From Chitinispirillia bacterium (GTDB taxonomy: Bacteria > Fibrobacterota > Chitinivibrionia > Chitinivibrionales > Chitinispirillaceae), in NCBI GenBank assembly GCA_009786575.1, contig WQRV01000011.1, positions 1-32,180 of the forward strand: 32,180 nucleotides of DNA, read 5' to 3'. This document shows, in pieces, positions 1 through 7,312 of this stretch (position 1 is the first letter of the stretch; each line of letters starts with the position of its first letter). The notes beneath the pieces were generated by a model that saw only the letters and a program-made list of their open reading frames with translations, was not told the origin of the DNA and made no database searches. A program made the position numbers and the translations under genes.

Positions 1-30
1 GTTGAAATCAAACGCAATATCGCAATTCCG

Positions 31-58
31 GCGGGCGATCGAGGGCGATCGCCCCTAC
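31..58. repeat. dispersed GC-rich palindrome, copy 1
   Basis: Contains GGGCGATCG followed by AGGGCGATCGCCCCTAC, so a GGGCGATCGCCC palindrome is preceded by a half-site. Similar units lie in the gaps at 3725-3742 and 21472-21498, with a related hairpin at 7096-7121. All four are intergenic, which suggests a dispersed REP-like family. Function unknown. Confidence 0.6.
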
Positions 59-252
59 AAAATCGTTTTGTTCCCGTCGAAACCGTATATCCATCACACC
101 GATAACCCCCAATTTAATCTTTTGACTTACCCGCGTACCGTAGAAGCGAACTCTACTGATGCCGGGCGGCGAGTACTCCTCTTGGTGCGAATGCTTCTGC
201 GGCCGAGATGTGAATGCAAAGGCTTGCATGCTCCCGCCGGTGCAGCAAGCCG

Positions 253-335
253 CCTCTTTTCCCCCGTATACGGTATCACGCCCGTTCAATGCGCAGGCAA
301 AACATTTTCCCATATTGTTTTTAAACATTTCACCG
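253..335 (-). repeat. outward-facing dispersed repeat, left copy
   Basis: Read on the minus strand, this block matches 32101-32180 on the plus strand. The last 28 bases (253-280 against 32153-32180) are a perfect inverted match, and the rest aligns with scattered substitutions and one small gap. The right copy is cut by the window end, so the full element may be longer. In both copies a frame starting MG.CFA.AL and ending in RDTVYGGKE stays open. That could mean a small repeated reading frame or simply recent common descent. Confidence 0.8.
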
Positions 336-360
336 ACGCCCCGAGTTTAACGTTGGGCTC

Positions 361-2850
361 TTACGGTTTGTTCAAATTATTGATGGTAAGAACAAGCGTA
401 ATCACAGCCGTAATGAAGCTGCCTATCTTGAGGGTGGCATCGGCGGAGTCTATGAATATTTTGAAGTTATTTGAGTAGCGGATCTTCGCCGGGACGATCA
501 CCACGTCTCCCGGTTCCAGCTTTACCGAGCTGTTCCGCGCCGCCTTGTTCGATATCACGCTGCCGTTGGCCTTGATTACGTATATCGCTTTTTTATTTGC
601 CGTTTCCTTGGGGCCTCCCGCTATGTCAAGGTAGTGCACAACCGTCTGGTTTCCGGCGTCCAGCCTGAATGTTCCCGGGCTGTAAACTTCGCCCAATACC
701 GATACCGTCTCCAAGTTCCTCGGCACGTACAGTTCGTCGCTGTCCTCAAGGACAAACGACTTATAGTGCTCCTCCTTCGTCATGTCGATCATCACGCGCC
801 CCAGCACCACCACCGAGTCCAGTACCCCCTTTAGCATCATTTGCTGTTCCAAAAGCGACGATACGTTTACGCCCTTCGACGCCATCTCTATTGACAGGCG
901 CAGCATGTCGGTCCCCAGCTCGTTGTTGTACAGTTTCATCCGGCTCTCTTCCATTTCCTTGACCGACTGGCGGGTGAAGACCGCTGCGGGGAGGTAGGCG
1001 TCGGGCTTGAATCCTCCGGCTCTCGTGATCAGGTCGCCGAGCGTTTCGTTTTCGAAGACGACGTATGTCCCCGGGTACTGTATTTGGCCGCCGAGGCGCA
1101 CGTTGCGTTCTGATTCCCATCCCATCATGCTGCGGATGAATATTTTGTCGTTGCGCTGCAGAACTACGTTCTGCTCGGGGTTGCCGTTCATAGCCCTGTC
1201 TATGCTGAACTCTATTTTCCTTGTGACAACCGACTCGCCCTCGGCGCTGCGCCTGTAGAGCTCGCCCCGTTCCTTGCTCGCCTCGTCGCTCAGCCCGCCG
1301 GCCTGGAGTATGAGGTCGCGGACCGTCATGTTGTCGAGCATTTTGTAGATGCCTGGGGCGGTTACCGCGCCCTCTATGCTAACGCTGCGGTCGGGGTTGA
1401 AGTAGTCGCTGTTGTAGATGATGAGGCGGTCCTGGTCTTCGAGCGGCACGTTGTCATCCGAAGCGGCGTCTTCGAGCGCCTTGCCGAGGTTGAACGAGAC
1501 TATTCTGTCGAGGTACGACGGGTACGTTTTGCGCAGGATGACCGCGTAGTCGAAGTAGGTCTCGGGCATTATGTCGCGGTGGCTGCCGATGACGTCGCGC
1601 ACGCGCATTCCCGCCCTGAACTCGTACTTGCCCGGGCGCATGACGTTGCCGCTCAGATAAATGGCGCTTTGGTCTTTGGAGATGACGGGGAATATTTTGA
1701 TCAGGTCGCCGTCCTTGACCATAAAGTCGGGCGCGGTGGCGGGCGAGTCCGCGTCGAGCACTATGTGGTGGCTGTTCTCCTGAAACCGCTCGACCTGAAT
1801 GCGCCCCGTCCACCCTGCCGGGCTGACCCCGCCTGCGAGGTCGAGGATGTCGGCTAATTTCGTAGGCTGCTTGAGTTCGTAGAGCGCGCTCCTGCGCACG
1901 TTGCCGGCGACCGCCGCTACCTGGCGCGCCACGGGAACCGTTATCACGTCGCCGGTATGGAGCCGCAGGCCCGACCGGTCGTTACCGGAGATGAGGAATT
2001 CGTAGAAATCGACGTCGGCCACGAGGCGGCCGTTGCGGCGCAGCTGTACGTTGCGCAGCGACCCGCGCTTGGTGATCCCGTTCGCCGCGAAGAGCGCGTT
2101 CGTAACGCTCGTGAGCGGGGAGACGGTGTGGAACCCCGGCGAGTTGACCTCGCCCACCACGTAGATCCCGATGGGGCGTATCTCCCCCACCGACACCGAG
2201 ACATTCACGCCCTCTATGTTTTTGAGGCGGGCGGCGATCGCCTTCTGCGCCGCGCTGAACGAGAGGCCGGCGACCGTGACCGGGCCCACATTGTGCGGGA
2301 TGCTGACCGTCCCCTCGCGGCTGACGTGCAGGTTGTACTCGTCGTTTATGCGCCCCCAGAGCGTGATTTTTAGCTCGTCGCCGGGGCGTATGGGATAGTC
2401 GGCCGGGACGCCGCCCATTTCGCCGGGGCCGAAAACGTGCTCCCGCCTCTGCGAGAACACCTCATAGCCGAACGGCTGCAGGTAGGGGATGATGCTGTCG
2501 GGGTAGATGACCTTGCCGCTGAACATGTCTTCGTAGACTGAGCCGGAAAACGGCCGCCGGGCGGTATCGGCCGCCAACAGGAGCGAGTCTGAAAGCGCCG
2601 CGCTGTCGAGCGAGGCCAGGAGGCTGTCTGCCTGTGCCGCCATGCTGCGCTGGAGTACGGAGTCGCGAAGCCCTGGGTTCTTCTGCAGATAGCGCTGAAT
2701 TTGTTCCGACGCCGCCCGGTCGTTCCTGAGCTGGCGCATAAGTTCCGGCGAGACGACATTCTGGGCGCGCGGCGAGACGGACACGGCGAGGAGCGCCGTG
2801 AGCGAAATAAGTATCAGCGTTAAATGTCTATGCTTCGGCAATGTCGGCAT
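361..2850 (-). CDS. multi-SLBB polysaccharide export protein
   Basis: Predicted envelope protein of 829 residues for export of capsule, exopolysaccharide or O-antigen. An N-terminal signal sequence (residues ~10-29, ending near SPRAQ) is followed by a helical, Gln/Ser/Asp-rich segment. A Poly_export/Wza-type domain begins at YPIRPGDEL (~152). About six SLBB units follow, recognisable by G.V..PG.Y patterns such as VVGEVNSPG (~231) and by SIEGAVTAPG, RLGGQIQYPG and SVLGEVYSPG further on. The last ~25 residues form one hydrophobic helix (SFITAVITLVLTI) near the C-terminus. The family assignment is firm. The exported polymer is unknown and no glycosyltransferase or Wzc partner is adjacent. The ATG start is supported by an AGGAT motif just upstream. 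It is the last gene of a minus-strand group beginning near 6936. Confidence 0.88.
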   Translation of the reverse strand: MPTLPKHRHLTLILISLTALLAVSVSPRAQNVVSPELMRQLRNDRAASEQIQRYLQKNPGLRDSVLQRSMAAQADSLLASLDSAALSDSLLLAADTARRPFSGSVYEDMFSGKVIYPDSIIPYLQPFGYEVFSQRREHVFGPGEMGGVPADYPIRPGDELKITLWGRINDEYNLHVSREGTVSIPHNVGPVTVAGLSFSAAQKAIAARLKNIEGVNVSVSVGEIRPIGIYVVGEVNSPGFHTVSPLTSVTNALFAANGITKRGSLRNVQLRRNGRLVADVDFYEFLISGNDRSGLRLHTGDVITVPVARQVAAVAGNVRRSALYELKQPTKLADILDLAGGVSPAGWTGRIQVERFQENSHHIVLDADSPATAPDFMVKDGDLIKIFPVISKDQSAIYLSGNVMRPGKYEFRAGMRVRDVIGSHRDIMPETYFDYAVILRKTYPSYLDRIVSFNLGKALEDAASDDNVPLEDQDRLIIYNSDYFNPDRSVSIEGAVTAPGIYKMLDNMTVRDLILQAGGLSDEASKERGELYRRSAEGESVVTRKIEFSIDRAMNGNPEQNVVLQRNDKIFIRSMMGWESERNVRLGGQIQYPGTYVVFENETLGDLITRAGGFKPDAYLPAAVFTRQSVKEMEESRMKLYNNELGTDMLRLSIEMASKGVNVSSLLEQQMMLKGVLDSVVVLGRVMIDMTKEEHYKSFVLEDSDELYVPRNLETVSVLGEVYSPGTFRLDAGNQTVVHYLDIAGGPKETANKKAIYVIKANGSVISNKAARNSSVKLEPGDVVIVPAKIRYSNNFKIFIDSADATLKIGSFITAVITLVLTINNLNKP

Positions 2851-2974
2851 ACCATCCTATATATCGGTTATTTGCACAATAGCCTGAACGGCTATCTCAA
2901 TTATCCGCCGCCGCCGGGCGGGTTTTAAGCCGGCCTGCATCTGTACCAACAAAAGAACCGGGCAGTGGCCCACA

Positions 2975-3673
2975 TTACCAATTAGCCCTCACAAACTTGG
3001 GCTTCTGCGTAGTATCCGCACCTCTTATGAGCGTCCCGCGGCTCAGCTCTATCACCCGGTAGTGGTACGGCGCGATCAGGTTCATGTCGTGGGTAGCCAT
3101 TATTACCGTCGTACCCCAGGAGTTTATGGTCTGCAGAAGCCCAAATATCTCTTGCGACACCGCCTGGTCGAGGTTGCCCGTAGGCTCGTCGGCCAAAAGC
3201 ACCCACGGCTCGTTGACGATCGCCCGCGCTATGGATACCCGCTGCTGCTCGCCGCCGGAGAGCTGGTTTGGGTAGTTCGAGCACTTGTGGGAAAGCCCAG
3301 TCTGCGCGAGCACCTTGAAGACCTTGCGCTTCACCTCGCGCTCGCGTATCCCAGTCACCCGCAGGGCGAAGGCGACGTTTTCGAAGACGTTGCGGTCGTG
3401 CAGGAGCCGAAAGTCCTGGAAGACGATACCCAGTTTGCGGCGCAGCTTGGGCAGGTCGCCCCTTACGGCTACGCGGGAGTCGAAGCCGCACACCTGCACC
3501 TGCCCGGTAGTAGGCCACTCTTCCATATATATATGCTTGAGCAGGGTAGTCTTCCCAGCGCCGCTGGCGCCTATAAGGAAGACGAACTCGCCCTTGTCTA
3601 TGAAGAACGAGAGCGCGTCGAGCGCACGGAAGCCGCCCTCGTACTCCTTGCTGACGTGCAAAAATTGTATCAT
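2975..3673 (-). CDS. ftsE: FtsE-type ABC transporter ATP-binding protein
   Basis: ABC ATPase of 232 residues, the usual FtsE length. Visible motifs are Walker A (GASGAGKTT, ~35-43), Q-loop (VFQDFRLL), signature ([15 protein letters not shown]), Walker B with D-loop ([12 protein letters not shown]) and H-loop (MATHD). The opening [11 protein letters not shown] and the phrase [20 protein letters not shown] are typical of FtsE. In FtsEX the ATPase drives a membrane partner that activates septal murein hydrolases. No ftsX is next to it: the neighbours are a methyltransferase upstream and the SLBB gene downstream. It could also be a LolD-like or MacB-like ATPase, but FtsE fits best. A GGGGATGGG stretch precedes the ATG. 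Confidence 0.82.
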   Translation of the reverse strand: MIQFLHVSKEYEGGFRALDALSFFIDKGEFVFLIGASGAGKTTLLKHIYMEEWPTTGQVQVCGFDSRVAVRGDLPKLRRKLGIVFQDFRLLHDRNVFENVAFALRVTGIREREVKRKVFKVLAQTGLSHKCSNYPNQLSGGEQQRVSIARAIVNEPWVLLADEPTGNLDQAVSQEIFGLLQTINSWGTTVIMATHDMNLIAPYHYRVIELSRGTLIRGADTTQKPKFVRANW

Positions 3674-3724
3674 AGGCTACCCATCCCCATTAACCACAAA
3701 TACCGCAGCTACGGCAAATCATGC

Positions 3725-3742
3725 ACGGGCGGCCGCCCCTAC
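3725..3742. repeat. dispersed GC-rich palindrome, copy 2
   Basis: ACGGGCGGCCGCCCCTAC sits in the 121-bp gap between ftsE and the methyltransferase gene. It shares the GGGCGNNCGCCCCTAC core with the copy at 31-58, with GC in place of AT at the centre. Confidence 0.6.
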
Positions 3743-3794
3743 ACTGTGTTTTTGCATAAAATCCGCACCGCATACCCAGCCGCAGATTTTCCGG

Positions 3795-4532
3795 CTAAAT
3801 CTTCTCCAGCAAAAAATGGACGCGGATCGATTTGGACGTGTACTTCTTGAACGTGTACCCGTCCCATATCCCCAGCACGTTAAAGCGCTTTTTGGGTATC
3901 GACCGCTCTATCTCCGAGACTGAATATACTTTTTGACGGTGGTTCTCCACGTACTTTTCGTACAACCCAGGGTTTTGGGGCGACTGCCGGAAGATCGTGA
4001 AATCGTTGTGCTGCACCGACTTCCCGAACTCGAACCAGCTGTTCCGCACGAAGCTTATGTCATCGTAGTCCTCGTAGTCCATGTAGGCAGAAAAATATTT
4101 CACCGAGTTTTCGCGGGTCGTTATGTCGAACAGAAACAGCCCGCCCTCCTCAAGGGCGTCGTAGACGGAGGCGAAGAGTTTTCGGTAATCTTCGAGCGTC
4201 ATCATGTAGTTGATGCCGTCGTATAGAAACAGCGCCATATCGAACCGTTTTTTGAAGGGGAGCTGCCTCGCGTCGGCGGCGCAGACGGGCAGGCCGCGGA
4301 CGGAGCGCGCTACCTTGCACATGGACGGGGACAGATCGGTGGCGATGTAGCGGTACCCGTACTCCCGCAGGGCCGCCCCCACGATGCCGGTCCCCGCGCC
4401 GAGCTCCAGTATGCCGGGCTTGCGCGAGGCGCCGTACTTCAACACGACGCGGCGGATGAGCTTCACCCACTCGTCGTACTCGACGTGGAACATCAGGCGG
4501 TCGTACATGGGGGCTAACGCGTCGTATTGCAT
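3795..4532 (-). CDS. class I SAM-dependent methyltransferase
   Basis: Protein of 245 residues with the Rossmann-fold methyltransferase pattern. Motif I is ILELGAGTGIVGAAL (~40-54), the acidic end of strand 2 is ATDLSPSMC, motif II is around PFKKRFDMALFLYDGINYM, and a post-II strand reads LEEGGLFLFDIT. The C-terminal half (FEFGKSVQHNDFTIF onward) resembles a small-molecule methyltransferase cap more than an rRNA enzyme. The substrate cannot be told. It lies 8 bp downstream of the surA-like gene in the same orientation, so the two are probably co-transcribed. A GAGG or AGGCGG sequence precedes the ATG. Confidence 0.8.
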   Translation of the reverse strand: MQYDALAPMYDRLMFHVEYDEWVKLIRRVVLKYGASRKPGILELGAGTGIVGAALREYGYRYIATDLSPSMCKVARSVRGLPVCAADARQLPFKKRFDMALFLYDGINYMMTLEDYRKLFASVYDALEEGGLFLFDITTRENSVKYFSAYMDYEDYDDISFVRNSWFEFGKSVQHNDFTIFRQSPQNPGLYEKYVENHRQKVYSVSEIERSIPKKRFNVLGIWDGYTFKKYTSKSIRVHFLLEKI

Positions 4533-4540
4533 GGTACCGC

Positions 4541-6037
4541 CTATATCCTCACGTCAATAAATATGCTCTCTCTCCACTTTTTGACATTGTCCAAAAGCTG
4601 CTTCTGCGCGGCGATGTCGCGTGCCTTTTCGGCTATGGCCGGGTAGTCGTTCTCGAGCGACAGCCTGCGGCTATCGACCCGGTCCGCTACCATGTATATC
4701 GACAGCATGTTGTCTTCGGCAACCGTCTGGCTTACCTGCCCGGCATTCAGGCTCATCACGGCGTTGCGAACTTCCGGGGCGATCTCGAACAGCGATAGCC
4801 AGCCCAGCGCGCCGCCCCTGGTCCTGGTGGCGTTGTCGGCGCTCATGGCCCGCGCCGCAGCCTCAAACTCCTGGCGCGTCGAAAGCGCCCGGCTCAGCGA
4901 ATCCAGCCGCTCCAAAAGCTCGTCCCTCTGCTGCCCGGCCGGCGCGTGCTTTACAAGTATCTGGCTCAGCTTCACCCGCCTGTCGCGCTTCTCCTCAACG
5001 AGCAATATATGATACCCAAGCCGCGTCTCGAACGGCTCGCTCACCCTGCCCACCGGCAGCGAAAACGCCCGCTCCTCGAAGACGAGCTCAGAGGTCGAGC
5101 CCTTCTCCAGATACCCCAAATCCCCGCCCTCGGCCCCCTCCGGGCTCTCCGAGTGCAGCTTGGCCATCTCCGCGAAGGCGGCACCGGCGTCTAACTGCTG
5201 CTTTACGGCGCGGATCTTGTCGAACGCCGCCTGGCGCACCGAGTCGGACGCCGAAAGCCGCAAACTCAGCTTGTACAGCTCAAAACTCTCGCCGATGTCC
5301 GGCAGACTGTCGCGGTACTGCGCGAAAAACCGCTCAACGTCGCGGCGGTTGACATTCGTGGAAAAGTAGAATCTCTGCTGCAGTTTCTGCTTGTGTAGCT
5401 GCTCCCGTATAGCGCGGCGCATCTCAGTCTTGAAGCGCGCAAGCGTTGTGCCCTGCTGGGCCATAAGCGCCCGCTCAAACTGCCCGGCGTTCAAGTTGTT
5501 CTGGCGCATTATGTTGTTGATGTGGTTGTTCAGCATGCTCTCGACCTCGTCGTTGCGCACGACTATAGCGCTGTCTTCCATGGCGCGGACGAGCAGCACT
5601 TTGTTGTCGATAAGCTCCTCGAGGGATTCGCGAAGCAGCGCCTTAATATCAACGCTGCCCGCACCAGCCCCCATTGCCTGGAGGCGCATGTATACGTAGG
5701 TTTCGAGCTCGGAGTGCAGGATGATCTCGCTGCCGACGACCGCCGCGATGCCGTCGAGGCGGCCCGGCTTGCCCAAAAGCTGCATCGGCGGAATCTGCGG
5801 TGAAGGAGCGGCAACCCGCTCCCCGGACTCCGCGGATTCGTCCAACTCATCAGACTGCGCGGCATCCGCCGAATCAACCCCGGCGGAATCTGCATGCGCC
5901 GCATGTACCGGCCCGGATGAACCAACCTTTGCCGAATCGGCCTTAACCGCCCCATCCTGGGCAAACCCAGCCGGCGCAAACGCGGCAATTACCAGCGCCG
6001 ACAGACCGGCAAAAAACCTCATATCCCCAAAAACCAT
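4541..6037 (-). CDS. SurA-like periplasmic peptidyl-prolyl isomerase with two PpiC domains
   Basis: Exported folding factor of 498 residues. A signal peptide (residues ~6-26, ending GFAQ) is followed by a low-complexity Ala/Asp/Ser-rich linker (~30-75). A SurA N-terminal chaperone domain comes next (RLDGIAAVVGSEIILHSELE onward to ~230). Two parvulin domains follow: the first has the usual GGDLGYLEKG, F.LPVG.VSEPFETRLGYHIL signature, and the second has RGGALGWLSLFEIAPEV and LNAGQVSQTV. SurA escorts unfolded outer-membrane proteins to BamA, and bamA is in this window, which fits that role. The gene overlaps the upstream PpiC gene by one base (TGATG), implying translational coupling. An alternative start at the sixth codon also keeps the signal peptide. 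Confidence 0.88.
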   Translation of the reverse strand: MVFGDMRFFAGLSALVIAAFAPAGFAQDGAVKADSAKVGSSGPVHAAHADSAGVDSADAAQSDELDESAESGERVAAPSPQIPPMQLLGKPGRLDGIAAVVGSEIILHSELETYVYMRLQAMGAGAGSVDIKALLRESLEELIDNKVLLVRAMEDSAIVVRNDEVESMLNNHINNIMRQNNLNAGQFERALMAQQGTTLARFKTEMRRAIREQLHKQKLQQRFYFSTNVNRRDVERFFAQYRDSLPDIGESFELYKLSLRLSASDSVRQAAFDKIRAVKQQLDAGAAFAEMAKLHSESPEGAEGGDLGYLEKGSTSELVFEERAFSLPVGRVSEPFETRLGYHILLVEEKRDRRVKLSQILVKHAPAGQQRDELLERLDSLSRALSTRQEFEAAARAMSADNATRTRGGALGWLSLFEIAPEVRNAVMSLNAGQVSQTVAEDNMLSIYMVADRVDSRRLSLENDYPAIAEKARDIAAQKQLLDNVKKWRESIFIDVRI

Positions 6038-6936
6038 CAGCTCTGCCCATCCGTCGCCGGCGACGGCGAAACACTGTCTACACCCGGCACCAGCTCAATG
6101 TTAAACTCTACGTCGGCCCGCGACCTGACATCCGATATCATCCGCTCGGTCTCGCCCTTCTGCGTAATGTTCGACAGCTTAGACACAATATCGTCGCGCA
6201 CCTCCTCCAGCGAAGCGACCGTCCCCTTGTCGAACCGGCCCACGGTACGCAGTATGTGGAACCCGTCCTCAGCCCGGTACGGCCCGGTGATGGAGGGCAC
6301 CGCCGCGTTTAGCACCGCCGTGCGTATCACCGGCGGAATAGCCTCCAGCGGCACGTAAGGCGGGTTGTCGTCCGGACCGCCTGGAATCGGGAACTTAGAG
6401 TGCTCGATCGCCAGTTTCCTGAACCCTTCGTGGGTCGCGTTGCGGCGGATCTCCCAAGCCAGGTTTAGGTCGTCAACCACGATCTCCTCGTAGCGCACCG
6501 TAAACACGTCGCGGACGAACTGCTCGCGGTTGGACTCGTAGTACTCCCGTACTGCGGCGGGGCTAATCTCGCCCCCGCTGTGCGCCCCGCGGCTCAGGAC
6601 CTCGGCGCTCAGCAGGTCCTTGCGCGTCTTCTCAAGGCGCGCCTTGATGTGCGGTTCCTTGTCCACGCCTAAACGCATGGCCTCCTGGTAGAGCAGCTCC
6701 GTATTGATCCACTGCCGTACGTACTGGACGTTCTGCTCGCGCGTGATGACGCCGGCGTACTCGCCGGGAATGCTCTCCTTGAGCTCCTCAAGCGTCAGCC
6801 AGGCATTCCCAACCCGGGCGATAATCTGGCCCTCAGGCTTCTTGGGAAGAACCTCCTCTTTGTTACAAACCGCTAATAACAATAGCGCCGTCAGGGCCGT
6901 CAGGGCCGTAATCAGGATCGTAGGGCGTTTAGTCAC
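6037..6936 (-). CDS. PpiC/SurA-type peptidyl-prolyl isomerase, possible lipoprotein
   Basis: I chose the GTG at 6936-6934 because AGGAG lies 8 bases upstream. The ATG 36 bases further out has only AT-rich sequence before it. The protein is then 299 residues. A basic N-terminus and a hydrophobic run (TALTALTALLLLAVC) end in a Cys at ~24. The -1 residue is Val, so the lipobox is atypical and lipidation is uncertain. A SurA N-terminal-like helical region follows (EGQIIARVGNAWLTLEEL, ~35-135), then one divergent parvulin domain (FTVRYEEIVV to GPYRAEDGFHILRTVGRF). The missing GGDLG motif suggests weak isomerase activity, so it may act mainly as a chaperone. It is first in the minus-strand group and overlaps the next SurA-like gene. 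Confidence 0.8.
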   Translation of the reverse strand: MTKRPTILITALTALTALLLLAVCNKEEVLPKKPEGQIIARVGNAWLTLEELKESIPGEYAGVITREQNVQYVRQWINTELLYQEAMRLGVDKEPHIKARLEKTRKDLLSAEVLSRGAHSGGEISPAAVREYYESNREQFVRDVFTVRYEEIVVDDLNLAWEIRRNATHEGFRKLAIEHSKFPIPGGPDDNPPYVPLEAIPPVIRTAVLNAAVPSITGPYRAEDGFHILRTVGRFDKGTVASLEEVRDDIVSKLSNITQKGETERMISDVRSRADVEFNIELVPGVDSVSPSPATDGQS

Positions 6937-6977
6937 AGTTTCTTCTCCTATATGTTGGGTGTAAGTATCCACATATT

Positions 6978-7007
6978 AATATAATATATTGAATACGGAA
7001 AATACAA
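6978..7007 (-). promoter_or_regulatory. possible promoter for the ppiC-surA group
   Basis: On the minus strand, TTGTAT and TATATT are separated by 18 bases, about 40 bases before the GTG start. The sequence is very AT-rich, so other registers are possible. Confidence 0.3.
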
Positions 7008-7095
7008 AATTGGGAAATTTTTTTAAAGATTTCCGGGATTACACTACGGCGGGGATATGAGCCGATGGCAGGATAGGGGACGGGTGGATCCCGGT

Positions 7096-7121
7096 ACGGG
7101 CGGCAGTCCCAGGCCGCCCGT
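7096..7121. repeat. GC-rich hairpin related to the dispersed palindrome
   Basis: ACGGGCGGC and GCCGCCCGT form a perfect 9-bp stem around an 8-base loop. No T-run follows on either strand, so a terminator is unlikely. The stem shares GGGCGG/CCGCCC with the palindromic family at 31, 3725 and 21472, but the arrangement differs. Confidence 0.5.
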
Positions 7122-7251
7122 GGGATATTGAGGCTGCCAACCCTTAACGCAGCGGATGTAACTCACTACAGCTGGATATGCCGCTAATCAGATGGGAGAG
7201 CGGGGGGTGTCAAAAAATGGGGGGCTTATTTTTTGCGCGAAAATATTTTTT

Positions 7252-7279
7252 TTGGAAAGCGGCGGATTAAGAATATATT
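7252..7279 (+). promoter_or_regulatory. probable sigma70-type promoter of the AnmK-like gene
   Basis: TTGGAA (7252-7257) and TATATT (7274-7279) are separated by 16 bases. They lie 33 bases before the start codon, whose ribosome site (AAGGAGGGG, ending 6 bases before the ATG) is among the strongest in the window. Confidence 0.45.
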
Positions 7280-7312
7280 TTAAAGACAGACACATCTAAG
7301 GAGGGGAAACCT

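Larger units (their letters stand above)
1..360. other. left-edge region without a convincing gene
   Basis: This stretch lies downstream of the minus-strand SLBB gene. I see no gene with family similarity. It holds a palindromic GC-rich repeat (31-58) and the left copy of an outward-facing repeat (253-335). A 106-codon minus-strand reading frame (328 to 8) runs through both repeats. It has no recognisable domain and is probably part of the repeat, although its first codons stay in frame in the copy at the right edge of the window. A plus-strand frame (2-478) runs into the SLBB gene antisense and is rejected. Confidence 0.6.
6937..7312. other. divergent AT-rich intergenic region
   Basis: This 376-bp gap lies between the leftward ppiC group and the rightward AnmK-like gene. 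It is AT-rich at both ends and GC-rich in the middle. It holds a possible promoter for each direction and a 9-bp-stem hairpin (7096-7121). I see no open frame with family similarity and no RNA gene that I recognise. Confidence 0.6.

Noticed and set aside
2-478. 158-codon plus-strand frame at the left edge
   Set aside because: It passes through two repeats and ends inside the SLBB gene antisense; no domain.
7096-7121. Hairpin considered as a transcription terminator
   Set aside because: There is no T-run on either side and no gene ends nearby.
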